Assembly (NCBI GenBank): GCA_013399115.1 | Contig: VXAA01006469.1 | Span: 62,185-126,184, forward strand | Source: Anseranas semipalmata | Lineage: Eukaryota > Chordata > Aves > Anseriformes > Anseranatidae | Reading direction: 5' to 3' | DNA: 64,000 nt | Shown: one piece after another, positions 10,407 through 24,480 of the stretch | Numbering within the stretch: the first letter of the stretch is position 1 | Layout: every line of letters begins with the position of its first letter | Notes under the pieces: model-generated | Told to the model about the DNA's origin: nothing | Seen by the model: only the letters and a program-made list of their open reading frames with translations | Database searches by the model: none | Position numbers and translations under genes: made by a program

Positions 10407-13109
10407 CTAAAAGAAAACGAGGAAAGTGTAAGGGCAACACATCTGTTTTTCAGCTGTTTTAACTAACTCCATTATTCACCATGTCAGTTAGCGTTGAGAA
10501 TGGATACCACCTATAACCAGCATGAATTTAACTTCTGTGAGTGGATGCCAATCTTCTCCACAAAGCATGGCTGGCAACCTGCCACGTTAAGTCTTGTGTG
10601 ATAGCGTAAGGTGATGGAGGAAAAATCAACTTTACAGTCAGTAATCATACTCCATTTCCAACAAATAACAACCACGTGGAAGCACATGGTTCTTATGTCA
10701 CCTGCTATTCTGAAAACTGGGACATAAAAAACCCATGTCAGGCTGATCACGACTCTAATATCAAAATTAGCCAGCAGGTCACATGTATGATATACACATA
10801 TGAAAGTCATCTCAGTTTAGTGTATTGAGTACATTATTTACCAAACATTACATTTTTTAGCAATCTAGCTAACAGATGTTTGCAGCAAGTTGTAGCTTTC
10901 AACCATTAGATAAACGTTGTTTCTTGCATCAGGAAAAGCCCTTTAGAAAGGGCAGTGAAACAGGTTTTCAAGGAAAAAAAAGAAAAAAAGAGCAAGGAAT
11001 TCCTTACTGAACAAGCATGCATGAAAATAAATGTGACAGCCAGCAATGTTTCAATAAACGCTAGGTATCGCCCTTCAGCTCTGAATGACACCTCTCTACT
11101 AAAACATTTGAGTGTCTTTTCCCGGTAGTTGTATAAAAAAGCATGCAAGAGAGAAAGTTGATTCTTTTCCACTGACTTGAACTTTTCATTGTCCCCTCTT
11201 TCACAAGGCCGTACTGTCCCAACTGTCATTAATAAGAGCCAGGATTTTTGATTAAACTGGTGGTTAGTGATCTTTCTCAATTTTTTAGTTTCCATAGCGC
11301 CAGATTTAAAATTGTTTCTCATTAAACTCTGCAATGCTCCCAACTCAAGACATCTACATTTAATGCTACGCTGCCACCAAAGCTGTATTTTACAATGATA
11401 AAGCAGAATCTGGAATCATCTGAACACAACAATCCCACTCCCAGGGATGCATCTTCCAAGGCCTCAAGAAACTACAATTAAATAGCAAAGAAACGAGCTT
11501 ACATAAGTCCCCTCTCCTCCCACTGTGGAGGAGTACGTATTTTCTAATGTATGTTGTTCCTCGCTAGATGTCAACTGGCTGTTTTTGCACTCTGAAATGC
11601 AAGAACATTCCTAGATTGGTAGCAAGGAATTGTTTAAAGACTAAATGTTCAGCTCTTGGACTAGCTGCAGGTTGGTTGCTAAGGTACGGTAGTGTGTACA
11701 GCAACAAATCTGGTTTAGTTTCATTCAAGTAGATGCTAAAGCCTTTGCCTTGCAATGCCAGAATTTTGAAGAGCAAGGTTTGGAAAAGTACTAGAAAATG
11801 GGGCATCCCCCAAGCTGGATGTTTACATGGGTTTTTTCTTTGCACTTTCTGAAAGCAAAGGAAATGGCAGGATGGAAACAAGTGGCCCTGCCTCTACAGC
11901 TTTACCGCAAAGACTCTGAGGTCGGGTGAAGATGTTTCTAGCAAGGCAAAGGAAGAGCGAGCAGTTCTCGTGTTGACAATGTGATCTAAGCGGAGTCCTC
12001 TGATAAATCAGTAGTAGCAAGAGCAGTGATGCTGAGCAGTGCTGACAGTGAAGATAGCACAGTACGTTCCGACAACACCAAGAGAGGACGGAGCAAAGGG
12101 ACCAGGCTGTTGAGAACGTGCCGACACTTACGGGTATTTATGGGAATAGCCTCTGCACGGAGCAGGAGAAAACGAGATCGCCCCGGGGAGAACAGCGCAC
12201 GCAAAACCACTGCTAGAAAAGCGACTCAAATACCCTTTATTCGCAGAATCCCTCCTTCAAGGCACCAGCTTCCAAACACCCAGGCTGCCACTTTATCTGG
12301 GGGACGGAGTTAATGCACAAGTTACGAGGTGCCGCCTGCCGATGAAGCTTCTCGGTGGAACAGGCACTCTCAAAGGCCTCGGGTATGCAGGCAGGACACC
12401 GATTACAAAGGGGCTGATGTTTTTTTCTTTGCAAAAGAACAGATAAATCCCCTCAGCCTGAAGACTTACAAAATAGTCACAGCGTACTACATCAAACAGT
12501 TCAGAAAGATCCCATCTGAAAAGCAAGACACGGTCCCTCCGCCTTTCTTTTGCCATCTTTTGCCACGCGATTACAACACAGGGCTCTCTAAGCAACACAC
12601 GACATTAGAGAAAGGCTCCGCGCTGGTATCGCTTAATGAGTCACAGCCCCTCTAGCTCATAGCTGCAGATCACTAAAAGCACAACATCAGAACTAGCTGT
12701 GCTTTTTGCCTGGCCTGTACATATGTTTTTGTTGTTAAAAAAAAGGCTTGCTTGGGATTTGTGCCAAACATTGAAGTAAGTACTTCAACAGGTGTTGGTT
12801 CCTTTTAAAGAACCTACTATAAGACACCCTGGGGGGGGGTTGCTTTATGTTTTTTTAATGTTTTGGCCTTCCCCCGTATATACCTACCTCAAAGCATAAT
12901 GTAACAGGGAGGTCACGACCATTTGTCTTTCCAATGCAGTTAAATGTGGAAATGAGGAAACACAAGAGATCGAGAACGAAAGCGGTACTTGAAAAGGAGC
13001 TCGTTAAATGGCTTCGGTGTATCATTAATTTTACTAACGCTACCTTCAATAAACACTTTGGGAGATCCATGCCAAAAACAAGCAAACCGATTGCTTGTTA
13101 CTGCTATCA

Positions 13110-13300
13110 TATATCATCACGGCGGCGCGCGGATCCGTGCTCGTGCCTCTCTCCGGCCTCCTGCCTTCCAGCAGCGAGCAGCCCCCAGGCTCCGCCGTTT
13201 ATCGGAGGCCGTCAACAACTGCCACGTGCAATCCGCTCGGACCAGGCGCAAGCAGAGCAGGCCAGCGTGCGAGCTCCTCGCAGCACCGCCTCTTTAGCTG
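13110..13300. promoter_or_regulatory. GC/CpG-rich patch in CRTC1 intron 1, possible regulatory element
   Basis: CpG-dense segment (cggcggcgcgcggatccg near 13,122) inside AT-rich intron, about 2.8 kb upstream of exon 2. Composition alone suggests an enhancer or alternative promoter. No start codon joined in frame to exon 2 was identified. Low confidence. Confidence 0.25.
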
Positions 13301-16300
13301 GGAAGAAATTAGGTTTAAATACCGCGGAATTAGACCTTACCGTCGGTCCAGTGCAAGATCTCAAGCAAAAGCAGTTCAAGTCTTTGGAAGCACGGGATCA
13401 GCAAAAAGATCTGCACATTTCATGCTTATGCTTTAAGGCAACTCAGGAGTCTTGAGTCTTACTAAGGGGTCACGACGAAAAGCGGCACTGAAAATGAGAG
13501 CAGACATCGGCTGTGGCCAAAACGAACGCTTCCTCCTTTCCCTATGGGAACACCTTGTGAGGTGAATCGAGTACGCTGCGCAATTTGGGGTTTGGGGGGA
13601 TTAGGCTTGAAGATGGGGAATGGGGGTTTTTATTCAAAAAGATGAAAAAATCAACCACCCTTTTCTTAATAGAAAAAGATCAGATTACTCTTAAAATCGT
13701 AAGAAGTCTCATGACAGCTCCAGCTTTATCTCCTGGGGTTAGATTCAATTAGTGGCAACTCACTTTCTATATGAATTTAGATAGTAAAGTATGATAACGA
13801 ATTACTCAGTGTTTACCAGATATATTAATTTCTTGAACCATGAGAACTCAGTGAACCTACGCTACAGCTTTTCCATTTATGTATTATGCGTCCAAGAAAA
13901 CAACTGCTTGACAGTTGACAAATATTGCTAAATATTCCAGTTCTTTCCTGAGACAGCTTTTGGTAAGGAAAAAGCTTTTGCTTGTTAAACCATTTTATTT
14001 CTGCTTGGCATTCCTCTTCAGAAGAAACGTTTCCCAAACGACAGATCCTAACTGATTTTGTAATTTCCCTCCACCAGCATTTCTTTTCCACTACTTAAAG
14101 AAAAAAAATGAAGTTTTTAAGTCAAAAATCAATTTAGAGCTATTTAGTCATTAAAACAAAATACTCTTGCATAAGCAGTTTTCTAGCATAGCTGAAAATG
14201 TTCTCCAAACAAAAAGTTGACACACCACTGGTTCGACAGACTTGAGTTACATTAAACCCAATAAATAATCTCTGTGAAGGCACCAGAGTAACAATCTGTG
14301 AGGCAGTAGCAGCATCTTTGCAGGCAAGGAGAAAGGAATAGATACCTTTCCGTGCAACAATTTGGAATTTGCAAGCAGCAACGTTCTTCACTCAGCTAAC
14401 ACTAGAGTAACATTACGTGATCTTACTCTGGTTAATGGAGCTGGACACATAAAACTTTGGTAAGAAATCAAAAATATTGCATTTAGCACAATTACTGACT
14501 TGCTCTAATCACTAACAACACAACATTCTTCCAGATATTAGCTTTTATGGGAACCCATTTATATGAAATACCTCACTGTTTCCATTTAAATTGGGCTAAA
14601 GTTTGCTGGATATACAGCTGTGTGTGAAGAGGGAGTCAAGTTACACAGTAAAATAAAAAAAGGAGAGAGAAACATGTCCCTAAAAGCATATCCAGTTCTC
14701 CTACAGACTTTCTATGTGTCCAAAACCATGCAGATGGGACTCAAAGGAAGCATTTATTAAAATTCAACACATCACCTTCTGTAAATTCTTCCAAAAACAA
14801 TTCTGGGCAAATTATAAACTTGTGGGCAGAACTCAACTGTAATCAAACAGCAAATCTGACACCAGAACTAAGTGAATCAAATCCACTAGAACTGTTTCTT
14901 TTAAAGTGCCCTTTTTATACAAGATTTGATTCCCATAAGTGTAATAAAAGGGTGTAGTGTCCTTTTGACAAAAAAAAAAAAAAAAAGATATCTGATGAAT
15001 ACAGGAAGTAAGATTTCACGATAACTGTTCTGTTGCTGGTTTGCAGTTTCCATACAAAACTTTCTTATAAATTTAAGCTTTTCACTTTAGAAAGCTTTCC
15101 CTTTAGCCTATTGAGGCTAATAAGCAGCAAAACAAGTGCAGATTAAAATCAGAAATGTATTATTATAGCTTAATTGGAAATTAAATTCTGTTTAAAGGAT
15201 TAACTCAAAGTTTTAAAGACTGTATTATAGCTAAATCCTGTTGTTTAAATCAGTTCAAAGTTTGCCAGTCAGATATACCTGAACATTTTCAGGAGTGCTT
15301 TCTCCCAAAGCAAGCAGAAGCAGAAAGTGCCGCAGAAAAGAACGTACAGGTACCTGGCATTTTTTAGCCAGCTGGGATTGATTTGGCACCCTCGTAAATA
15401 TGCCACTGCTATTTGCTGATCTCTCATTCCCTAGGAATGAATTCACAGCCCGGCTCTGGGTAGAAAGTTCCACCGCAGTGCAAAGCACTTAGCTCACCGT
15501 TTTCGGCACCGTTGCGCAATAGCCAACGACAGACAGCAGAGACCCAGCGCCCTTCCATGCACCGCAGTGGACTTTCCAGGTCGCACAGGTAGCGCAGCGA
15601 GAAACCTTCCAGGTCAAGCGTGTTCGCTCTTCCTCCTCTGTGAGCAAGCACAAGGAAGAAAGGCTCCAGAACTAATGGGGCTTCTTTCTCCAGCGTGAAA
15701 TTAAACATTAAGTTAAACAAACCCCCAAGACAAGTCAGTTACTCGGTGGAATCCCAAGGGAAGTATTTTCTTCAAAGGGAGATTTCTTCCCATTCACAAT
15801 CCTCATGTTGATAAGAAAAGCAAATACAGTCTTAAGAAGAAAGATCAGTTAACTTCTATTTAATGATTCACAGTTATTGCATTTAGATTTGGCGGCAACA
15901 TAGCCATTAGCTACAAATCACCTAATTAGCCAGCTAACTATTAAATTAAAAAGTTCTTTACATTTGTGTCCAAGTTGCTGAAAACTATCCAACAATTAAA
16001 CTGCTCTGACCACCAAAAGTTTGGCTTCTCCTTCCCCCTCAAACTACCCCTTTTCCTGTTAATATTCTGAAATTTGTACTAGAAACCAAATTTTTAAAAC
16101 TCAGCACTTGCTATCCAATCAATTTCTAAAATAAATACACATTGAAGTAACTACTTATTTACTAAAACAACCCCTCATGAAAGTTGTCTAGAATGTATTT
16201 AATTAAATGAGGAAGGATTCACAAATCAATAAAAGAGGATCCTGGTAAGCCAAGAAAAAGAAAAATTAAACGTTAGCCACAATGTCATTAATTACAGCAG

Positions 16301-19300
16301 GTATTCAGCTGTCAGGCCATCCCTACATCAGCAGACCCAGACACAATCTCATTAAAGCCAGGAACTTAAAATTAATATTAATAATGAGAAGACAGAGAAA
16401 GTTATTAGCAGCGACAAGTTCCACGAGCGAGGGAGGACCCAGTTTTATAACGCAAGCAGGCAGATCACGCCATGGGGAGCGCAGTCCCAGCGCTCCGCCT
16501 GCCTCTTCTTTCCCAGGAAAGCTGTATAACCTTCCCCTCTCCTTGCACCAGAACTCTTAGACCTGAAAGACACCTCGTCAAGGAAGCTTAATGAGCAGAG
16601 AAATGTTGTGGGGTAGCTTGGTTTCTCTTAACTTGCTCACCCCGCAGCCAGATGAGCTTTTGATAGCAGAAGGGAAATGGGCGAAAAACACTTGAGCCCA
16701 CCAAAGGATGATTTCAGTACCAGACTAGCGCAGCCGCACGGCCCGATTCCATGCTGTTCTTCAGGGCTGCCTACCGGAGAGCGCTGATGTCTGAGTAAAC
16801 CTCATCTCTGCTCTCGTGGAAGCTGGAAGGTACGAAAACGATGAGTCAAAAGATCAAGAGAACAGGGCCTAGTGGTTACAGCAACCGGGCATTTCTGCCC
16901 TCCCTCCACCACCAAAGTCCTCCCGACACCGCATGAGCAATCAGAGCCTTTTCAGAGGCAATTGCTCATCTTCAGATTACTCAACACAAAATATCGGGGG
17001 TCTGTCAAAACTGCTACCTGGGGGCTAAAGGGCTTCTCGTGGAGCCAGCCGGACCTGTGCCGCGTACAAGGCGCTTCCCAAACCAGAGACCTGCTGCCGG
17101 GTGTTTTCTTCCCCTGGAGCAGCCAGTGGATCAAAGCAGGCATCCAAAACATCAATTCCTTTTTTGTTTTGAAGCTCGCATCTTAGCTGTCTTCCTATAA
17201 AATGAGACTAACCACCCTAGAATATTGTAAAGACGAAGTTGGTTTTGAACTACCCAGCTTCCCGAGCAGCGTAAGGCACGGAGCACGTCCCCGGGGGTTT
17301 AATTATCCTATCAGCAAAGCCACGTTTGACTGGTGTTCTCCGAGGCCCCGAGCTGTACGCTGAACGATGCCGATAAACCAAGATATTTCCCAGCCTCGCA
17401 GCAAGCTGCCATCATCTGGCTGCGTGCTGAAAGAGCCAGGGGTCGCCGCCTCACTGGGGGAAAATCCGATAAATTAATTAAAGACTACCCTACTGCTCGT
17501 GCACAAGGGGATGAATGGAGATCGGAAAGACTTCTGGACTGCTTGACTTTTTAATCTATACAAAGCTTTTAGACATTGAGTACAACTGATAAGTTAATGC
17601 TGACTGTTTTTATCGTGCTATCGGGTTTTTGACAATTTATTGCAAATAATTAAAAAGAGTTCCATTATTTAGATGTACAGATTAAAATCCACCTACACGG
17701 TATCTAACAGCTTAATAAGCGGATAAGGAAGAGATGGGTGTCTATTTGCAATTTTAGCCCTTCACTTTGATTTTCCAAGTAATTAAAAATTAGATGATGA
17801 ATTCTAATAACATTAATACAGTTGAGCATACATGCACACAAGCGTGTGTATGACAGGAGTTTCTCTTCAATGCAAAGCGTGTCCTGATGGCAGGGGAAAT
17901 AAACCATATGGTGTAAAACCACTTCTTTTAAATTGTATCTCAGAGCACCTAACGCTACCCTGCCTAACATAAAGGAAAAGATGCAGAATCAGGAAACTGC
18001 CGTTGAAGTTTTTTGATCAAAGACACCGATTCTCTAGAAAATGGCTTGACCACAGAGCTAGCTTAAAAATATCTAGAATTACACAGAAGTATGCGGTCTA
18101 TCAGCGCCTCAGAGCTAATGAATGCTGCAGATAGAAAAAGGCAACTCTGAAAACTGCGTTCCTCTAGGAATCGGAACACGTTTAAATGTGCCTGCTGCAA
18201 AGCAAGTGACACTGTTCTTTTATTTCTGAATAATCAGCCATTCATGGCAACAAGGAAAAGCGCACCCGCACACACGGAGTAGCGCTGGAATGGAAAAAGC
18301 ACAACGAGCTTCTCCACAACTCTTTCTGGTTAATGGAGACAAGCCTCACAGATGAACTTGTCAACGAAAAAGAAAAGAGAATCCCTCGCATTTCTCTCTC
18401 CTTTGGGCTGTCACAATCAGGAAGAAACTCCATCAAGCCAGCTTTTTAAAACAACTTATTTCCTGCAGTTTCAAGTACTGATCCAAGAGCAGCAGTGGAT
18501 CCAAATGCACAGCTGTTCCTCCCAGGAAGACTGGTAAAGGAAATGAAGTCTGAAGTTTAGAGGAAAGGTATAATCCACAGTGATAGCAGCTGCTCCGTCT
18601 GGGTCACTTGGGATTTAAAATATTCCATCATCAGCTTTATAACACAGTGTTTTGCAATGCTTTTTTTTGAATTTTAGTATGTTTTTATTGTCATGAAAGT
18701 GAAGATTTTAACACTGGCTAGAAACAGACAAGTGCGGACAAGCAGAGCGAAAGTTTCCCTTGTTGCCTCTGCCAATCCTATTTGGCCTTATAATGCTGTT
18801 AGTATCCTAGCGCAATAGATATTGCAGAGAAAAGTACTACCAAGCCAAAACAGGAAGCCAAATGTCTACTACAAACTAAGTGAAAATTACCACGAAAAAA
18901 TCCAGACATATGGTATGAACTGGATTTGAACCCAGGCTTTTAGAACTGCTACATCATTGTTTACTCTTCCATCACCATAACTGTCATTTAAGTCACTTTC
19001 AAGTATTTGTTCCATTATCACATCGACATTTCGGGACACAAACAAAAAAACTCTGCAGGCCAGCCCAAACGTAGTCAATAATAATAAAAATTCAAGCAAA
19101 AAAATGGATTTTTGCTTCCTCTTTTTTTGGAGAAAGAAATCTGTTGCAATAAAGTGGAATGTAGCAGCCACAAGACAGCAACAGCTTTGTTTTTGCCACA
19201 CTGAGCCACTCCACAACAAACTCTTCACTAGCGGCAGCGCTGCACCGACCCCGGCTGGTAACACAAGACCCAGCACTGCACCGATTTTTATCGGTGGATA

Positions 19301-20603
19301 GCTATGGTGCGCTACCCAGCACGCTGCCCAAGGACTGGTGGTTTTCCTTTCTCAAAGACTTGAGAAATTAACAACAGAACGGGACGTGGCATTCAAGCAC
19401 CAGAACCAAAGGCATTCCGCTACAGCCTGCGAGCAGCCCGGCTCAGACCAGCTCTGCGCGAGGGCCTGCAGGGACGGGAAGGGGAGGCAGAATCCTGCCC
19501 CTCTACCTCGTGGAGCCAGAGCTCAAAAGGAAACAGGAGCTCTCGCCTGTTAGTACGTCTTTGATAGTACGTAGACCAGCGAGCTCTCAGAGGGTGTGCT
19601 TCTGCTGGAACACCGGCACGGGTCCCTTGCGGCTGCATGAAAACCTCTGCGAAACTAAGGCAGTCCTGAGCGACTCTGCGCTTTGAAAAGGAGAAAGGAG
19701 ATGAAGGAGCAATCCTTGTCTTAGTGTCTATGACAATGCTAGCCATTTGAGGAAGGTGTTCCTCTCAGTTTCTGTTTGGGTCTATCTAAAATCATCTCAT
19801 TTTTGCTTCATGTCCACAAAGCAAGGAACTGCGAACGAAGGACCACCTTCTCTCCGTTTCAGGAGGCACAGCAGTTACCCTGTCGCAGGCTCTTCTTCAT
19901 CAAAAACCCACCTCGGCCACCCGGCTGAGAGCACGGAACAGGCAGAAAGCAAATCTGGAGAGATCGCACACAGCCAAAGAGCTGAGGTGCAAAGTGTCAC
20001 TGCAATAAACCAACTTAAAACAAACTTCTCCCAACTGGTAACTGTAATGCTTTGCTAAAAGCATTATAATCCAGTCAAATAAATCTCATTCATAAGAGCT
20101 GAAATATATATCGATCAGCAAAGCTTAAACAGGGATCACTTGAGGCCCTGCCAACTAGCAATCACTGCACTTTTAGCACTCCAAGAGAGCCAATTATTAC
20201 TCATGAGTTCATGATGTTTTCTTCACCTTCCTGTTGCAGAGATTATTTAAGACCTCAAATCACTTAACTGGATTGTTTTGTCCTGTTATGAGTCATCTAC
20301 AAATTCCAAGGCACCATTAGATTCTTCTTCGTGCGCTGAAGCCAAGTCCCCGGATTGCCTCAGCTCCCGGCCTGGGAGGAATTCGCCCATCCCGGACAAA
20401 TCATCCCATCCCCAGGTGTCTTCTAGAATTCATGAGAGGGAGCTCTCACCTCCTCGCGTACCATCACAATTTATAAACCACCCCATTACGCTCCAGAGCA
20501 AAAATCCTTTACCCTCCAAATCCAAAGAGACCAAGCCAGAATGTTTAAGGGTCACAGAAAACAAGCTAGGGGAGAGGGAAGAAGGTAGTATTTAATGCTG
20601 ATT

Positions 20604-20621
20604 TATATATATATATATATT
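20604..20621. repeat. (TA)n microsatellite
   Basis: Nine TA units in CRTC1 intron 1, followed by a short T run. Visible directly. Confidence 0.85.
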
Positions 20622-21539
20622 TTTTAATTTCTGTTTGATACCAGCAGAACTTTAAACAGTGGCACTTCTTTACATATTACCTGCATTTAACTACCTCCAG
20701 AAAATGAACTAGGGTGAACCACTGGATGTCTCGTGGTCTGAGGGCACAGAACTGGTAAGAACATACCTTGCAGAATTTGAATAATGATAATAATAAAGTT
20801 CAATACACAGGCTGTCACTCGGTGTTTAAAAACACTTTGCTATTTCTGGGGAACAAAGGTTTACTGTTTGAAACTTAACAGTCACAACCGAGTCGCAAGT
20901 AAAAACAGGATACAGCACAACTCGAGACTTAAAATAGTGACTATTCTTCAGAGTTCTGCTCTATCACCGGGCAGAGAGCCAAGCTAAGCTACAACATGAA
21001 CCCAGCCTGATTTGCACTGCTTTTAAAAACAAACCAGATCCCCTGTCAGTCCTGAGAGTGCCACCCTTCTTTTCTGAAAGGGTTTCAGAAAGAGTAAGGC
21101 ATGTACGGTGCTGGTAATTTGGTGTAACACTTCAGACAGGGCTTGTACTTGAAGCTCATTGATTATTTGATAGCAAAAAAGAATTCCTTGCCTTCCCGGT
21201 GTATTTAAATCTAGCGCTGTGCTCAAAATCTATTTATTTTACCTGTGATTATTATTTGCTAGCAGCGTACTTTAAAGAAAGTACTCATTCTGAGTAGGGC
21301 AACACACCTGGCTGAGGGGGAACCCCTCAGAGAATGAACGCCCAGTCTAACGAAAATGTTCCTAAACCGGCCCCACTCCTCCTATTGAAATGCCTCAGAA
21401 AAGATGAAAAAAAGCAGCGATGCCCTCATTAAGCAAGATAAAAATAGCTTTTATGTTCCATTTTTTATTTTTAGCGAAAGAATGAAAATTCAGTTATGTA
21501 ACCCTACAAGTTTTGTAAATTAAGAGACAAACAGGGCCT

Positions 21540-21830
21540 GTTTGCACTCTTTGGCATTTATCAGCCGCCAGGAGCGCACCTGGCCGTGCTCGGATGGCAG
21601 CCCCAAGCACAGCCAGCGCAGCTGAAAGCCCAGTGCTGCCGAATGGCCGTGGGATTCGGCTGCTGCCGAGCTCATGTTGGGTCGGGCACCGAGAAAGCCC
21701 CTGCACCGCGACACCGGGATAACGCTTCCCCCATCCCAAAAGCCCCCGCGGCCTTCGCAGCGCGCTCTTTCTCCCCCAAGTCCTCACGCAGCTCCTGCTG
21801 CAGCGCAGCCTCAGCCCTCGTATCACAGCT
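21540..21830. promoter_or_regulatory. GC-rich patch in CRTC1 intron 1
   Basis: Locally GC- and CpG-enriched DNA between AT-rich flanks. Open frames cross both strands, as expected from high GC, and none resembles a known protein. It may be regulatory; base composition is the only evidence. Confidence 0.2.
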
Positions 21831-23598
21831 CAAGAAACTGCTGCAGCTCTAAAGATGAAGCTTAAGACGATTCTCCAGGTATTAAGGAAACCCCGCCATT
21901 AGAGTCAAAATTCTTCGAATGCAAAACGCTCCTACAATGTAATCATTTCACTGCAGAAGCGAAAAATCTAATTACAATGAGAAGGTCAATAAGAGATTTG
22001 AATCCAAGCAGGCTGGTGGAAAGCTGCTCGATACTTAAGATATTATTTTTCTCTTCCCTCACTCGTGGAAAAACGCCCCAGAGGCCGGGGGAGCGGGGCC
22101 TCGGGGACCTGCGACCGAAAGCCCGCAACAAGGACCGTCAGCACGCACTGAGCACAGGCACAGCGAGGGGAACCCTGCGCCCCTGCTCCAGTAATTAGCG
22201 TCTGCCACGAACGCGACCGACACAGGACTGCAAGGACAGGAGAAAGGTGATGAGGCGATGCATCAAACAACCACAGCCTTCCCTTTCGCCACAGTTTCTT
22301 CCCCTGACTCCAGCTTACAGATGTCAGAAGGCCGCACAGGGAGCGCATGACGAGAAGGAAGATTCCTGCACCGCTTCCGTGGCTCCGGGTGCTGCTCCCG
22401 CCACGACGCGCCTGCAGGGCACCGGAGTACAGACCGGTATGTCACAAACAACGGATACACCCCATCTGGGAACTATTATCTGCCTGAAAACGCAGGTATT
22501 TTGGAAAATCAACTCTAATTCCCTCCCCTTGAAACCTTGGCCATTCAAGGAAAATAATTCTAATGTAAAAAGTAATAGTTGGGTATCAAAATTAATTGGA
22601 AATTCATCTACCAGAACCTCAGCCTGCCATCAATACAGCTTACTGCTACACGGGGACAAGCAGCTGCATTAGAAAACATGACTGAGTAGTCCAGCAGGGC
22701 TGGCACAGAGGGTATTTTCCCAGTTGTCAAGCAAAGTGATAGCACTAACAGGCAAAAAAAAAGAAAAATACACATTTTGAGACAATCTGCCTGTAAAATA
22801 CAGGCTTTTACATGAGGAAGGATCCTCGGTGCTGCAGGATTACTGCTGAAGCCTGACGCTGGAACGCCTCTACTTCATTATTTAAGACCCAGTTTTGTGG
22901 GTGTGTGTTGTTGTTGTCTGATTGCAAAGGATTGTTCTGGTACAAGGGGAAGAATTTGCAGTTCCTAGGAAATAATTTGCAAAACAAAACTATTATCGAC
23001 GCTCAGTTACAACTTTATAATTTATAAAGTAGCAATGAGATCATACGAAAACATCTCTGGTTGACAAATATGCACTTCTGCAAAGCTCATTTGGCTTGAC
23101 AAGTGCCAAAGGAGATCTTGACAGAAATCTTATTCCTGGATATCATTTACATGGCACTAAACATCCTATGCAAATCACTTAACACAAATCAAAGCAACAT
23201 TTTAAATATTAACTCCTACACACTATCATATACGCAAATCTTAGCTAATGAGTTAATAAATACTTACAGTTTGGCTGCCACCTCAAGTTTACACCAAAGC
23301 CCTTGGGACTGCATTTTTTTTTATTGAAAGGCAAGTAGTTTAGACCAAAAGATAAAAAGGGAAGCAGCACCAAGGTCGCAACTCCTTGCTGTCACAAAAT
23401 GAACACTGCTGCAAGCTTATGTTCACAAAAAAATCTACCAGATTTTGACAGTTTGCTTCTTTTCACCCACTTACTCCAATCCTGTCAGCTACCATATATC
23501 CTCGACTACAAAGCAACAGCTACTCCAGCACATTTACAAAAACACTAGGGTAAAATTCCAGCCATCACAACCAGAAATGCTATTTTAAAAAGGAAAAG

Positions 23599-23633
23599 CT
23601 TCTTTTCTTTTTTTCTTTCTTTCCTTCTTTTTT
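23599..23633. repeat. Polypyrimidine (CT-rich) tract
   Basis: Thirty-five bases almost entirely of C and T on the plus strand, in CRTC1 intron 1; purine-rich in the transcript. Low-complexity sequence. Confidence 0.7.
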
Positions 23634-24229
23634 AAGATACAGTATCCCATTTGCTGAAAAGCGCCCTGAAGTCTACTTGAGTTACAGATTGTACATTAGG
23701 TACAAAAATATTGATGGAACATACCATCAGAGATTGGTCGATGCTTTCATGGAGATTGACAAAACTGCTATAATTCGCCCCAAGAAAACGCTCCTTGGCA
23801 ATTAGAGACAAAGAACAGAAAACTACGACAAATATTTAGCCTTTAAGTCGTTTTGTTTAAATCCCCATTGATCACGTTTGAGAAAACGCCTACGTTTTGC
23901 CAAGCTGGTATTTCGCTCCTATTGGGGTGAAAGCATCGCGCCGCGCTCGGTAATTTCTCACGGTGCCACTCGCAGGCCAGGCGGAGCAGGAAGCCTCGTC
24001 CTGTTTAGTTCCTTTGCAACTGAAGTCAACAGCATCAATAAATTGATCAGAAAGCTGCAAACAAGCAGGTTTATTTGGCGCTTGATGAACCACAGATTAA
24101 AGTAAGCATCTTCCAAATCACCACGGGTAATCCAAGGTGGTTAGAAAAATAAAAGGAGGTTTACGTGATAAAGAAATTCGAATGAAAGGTCACCTGATTG
24201 AGAAAGCTAACGACAGCTGAATGCGACTT

Positions 24230-24480
24230 TAAACGCCGCGTCCGTACGCACGCACGTGGGGGCTCTCCAGGGTCCCCCCACCTGCTCCGTGCTCCCTGCC
24301 CAACAGCTCTGTCCTGCTGCAGCCCGACACGTCCCGAAGGCAGGGTGCGCCCAGGCCACACCGGTCCTACAGCCAGTGTCAGTGCAACGTGCTCCTGAAG
24401 AACACCGGGGGGATTCCTGCCGGAGCGTTCTGCGGTCCGCTCCCACAGCGCTTCACGCAGGTAACGCTCGTCTGCGCCTG
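24230..24480. promoter_or_regulatory. GC-rich patch in CRTC1 intron 1
   Basis: CpG-bearing GC-rich stretch starting near acgccgcgtccgtacgcacg, about 4.6 kb downstream of the presumed CRTC1 start. A similar patch lies at about 25.40-25.52 kb. Candidate intronic regulatory DNA, on composition only. Confidence 0.2.

Noticed and set aside
18890..18990. tRNA-like B-box on the minus strand (GGGTTCAAATCC near 18,920)
   Set aside because: The T-arm stem does not pair properly, there is no matching acceptor stem at about 72 bases and no clear A-box. Probably chance or a very old tRNA-derived fragment.
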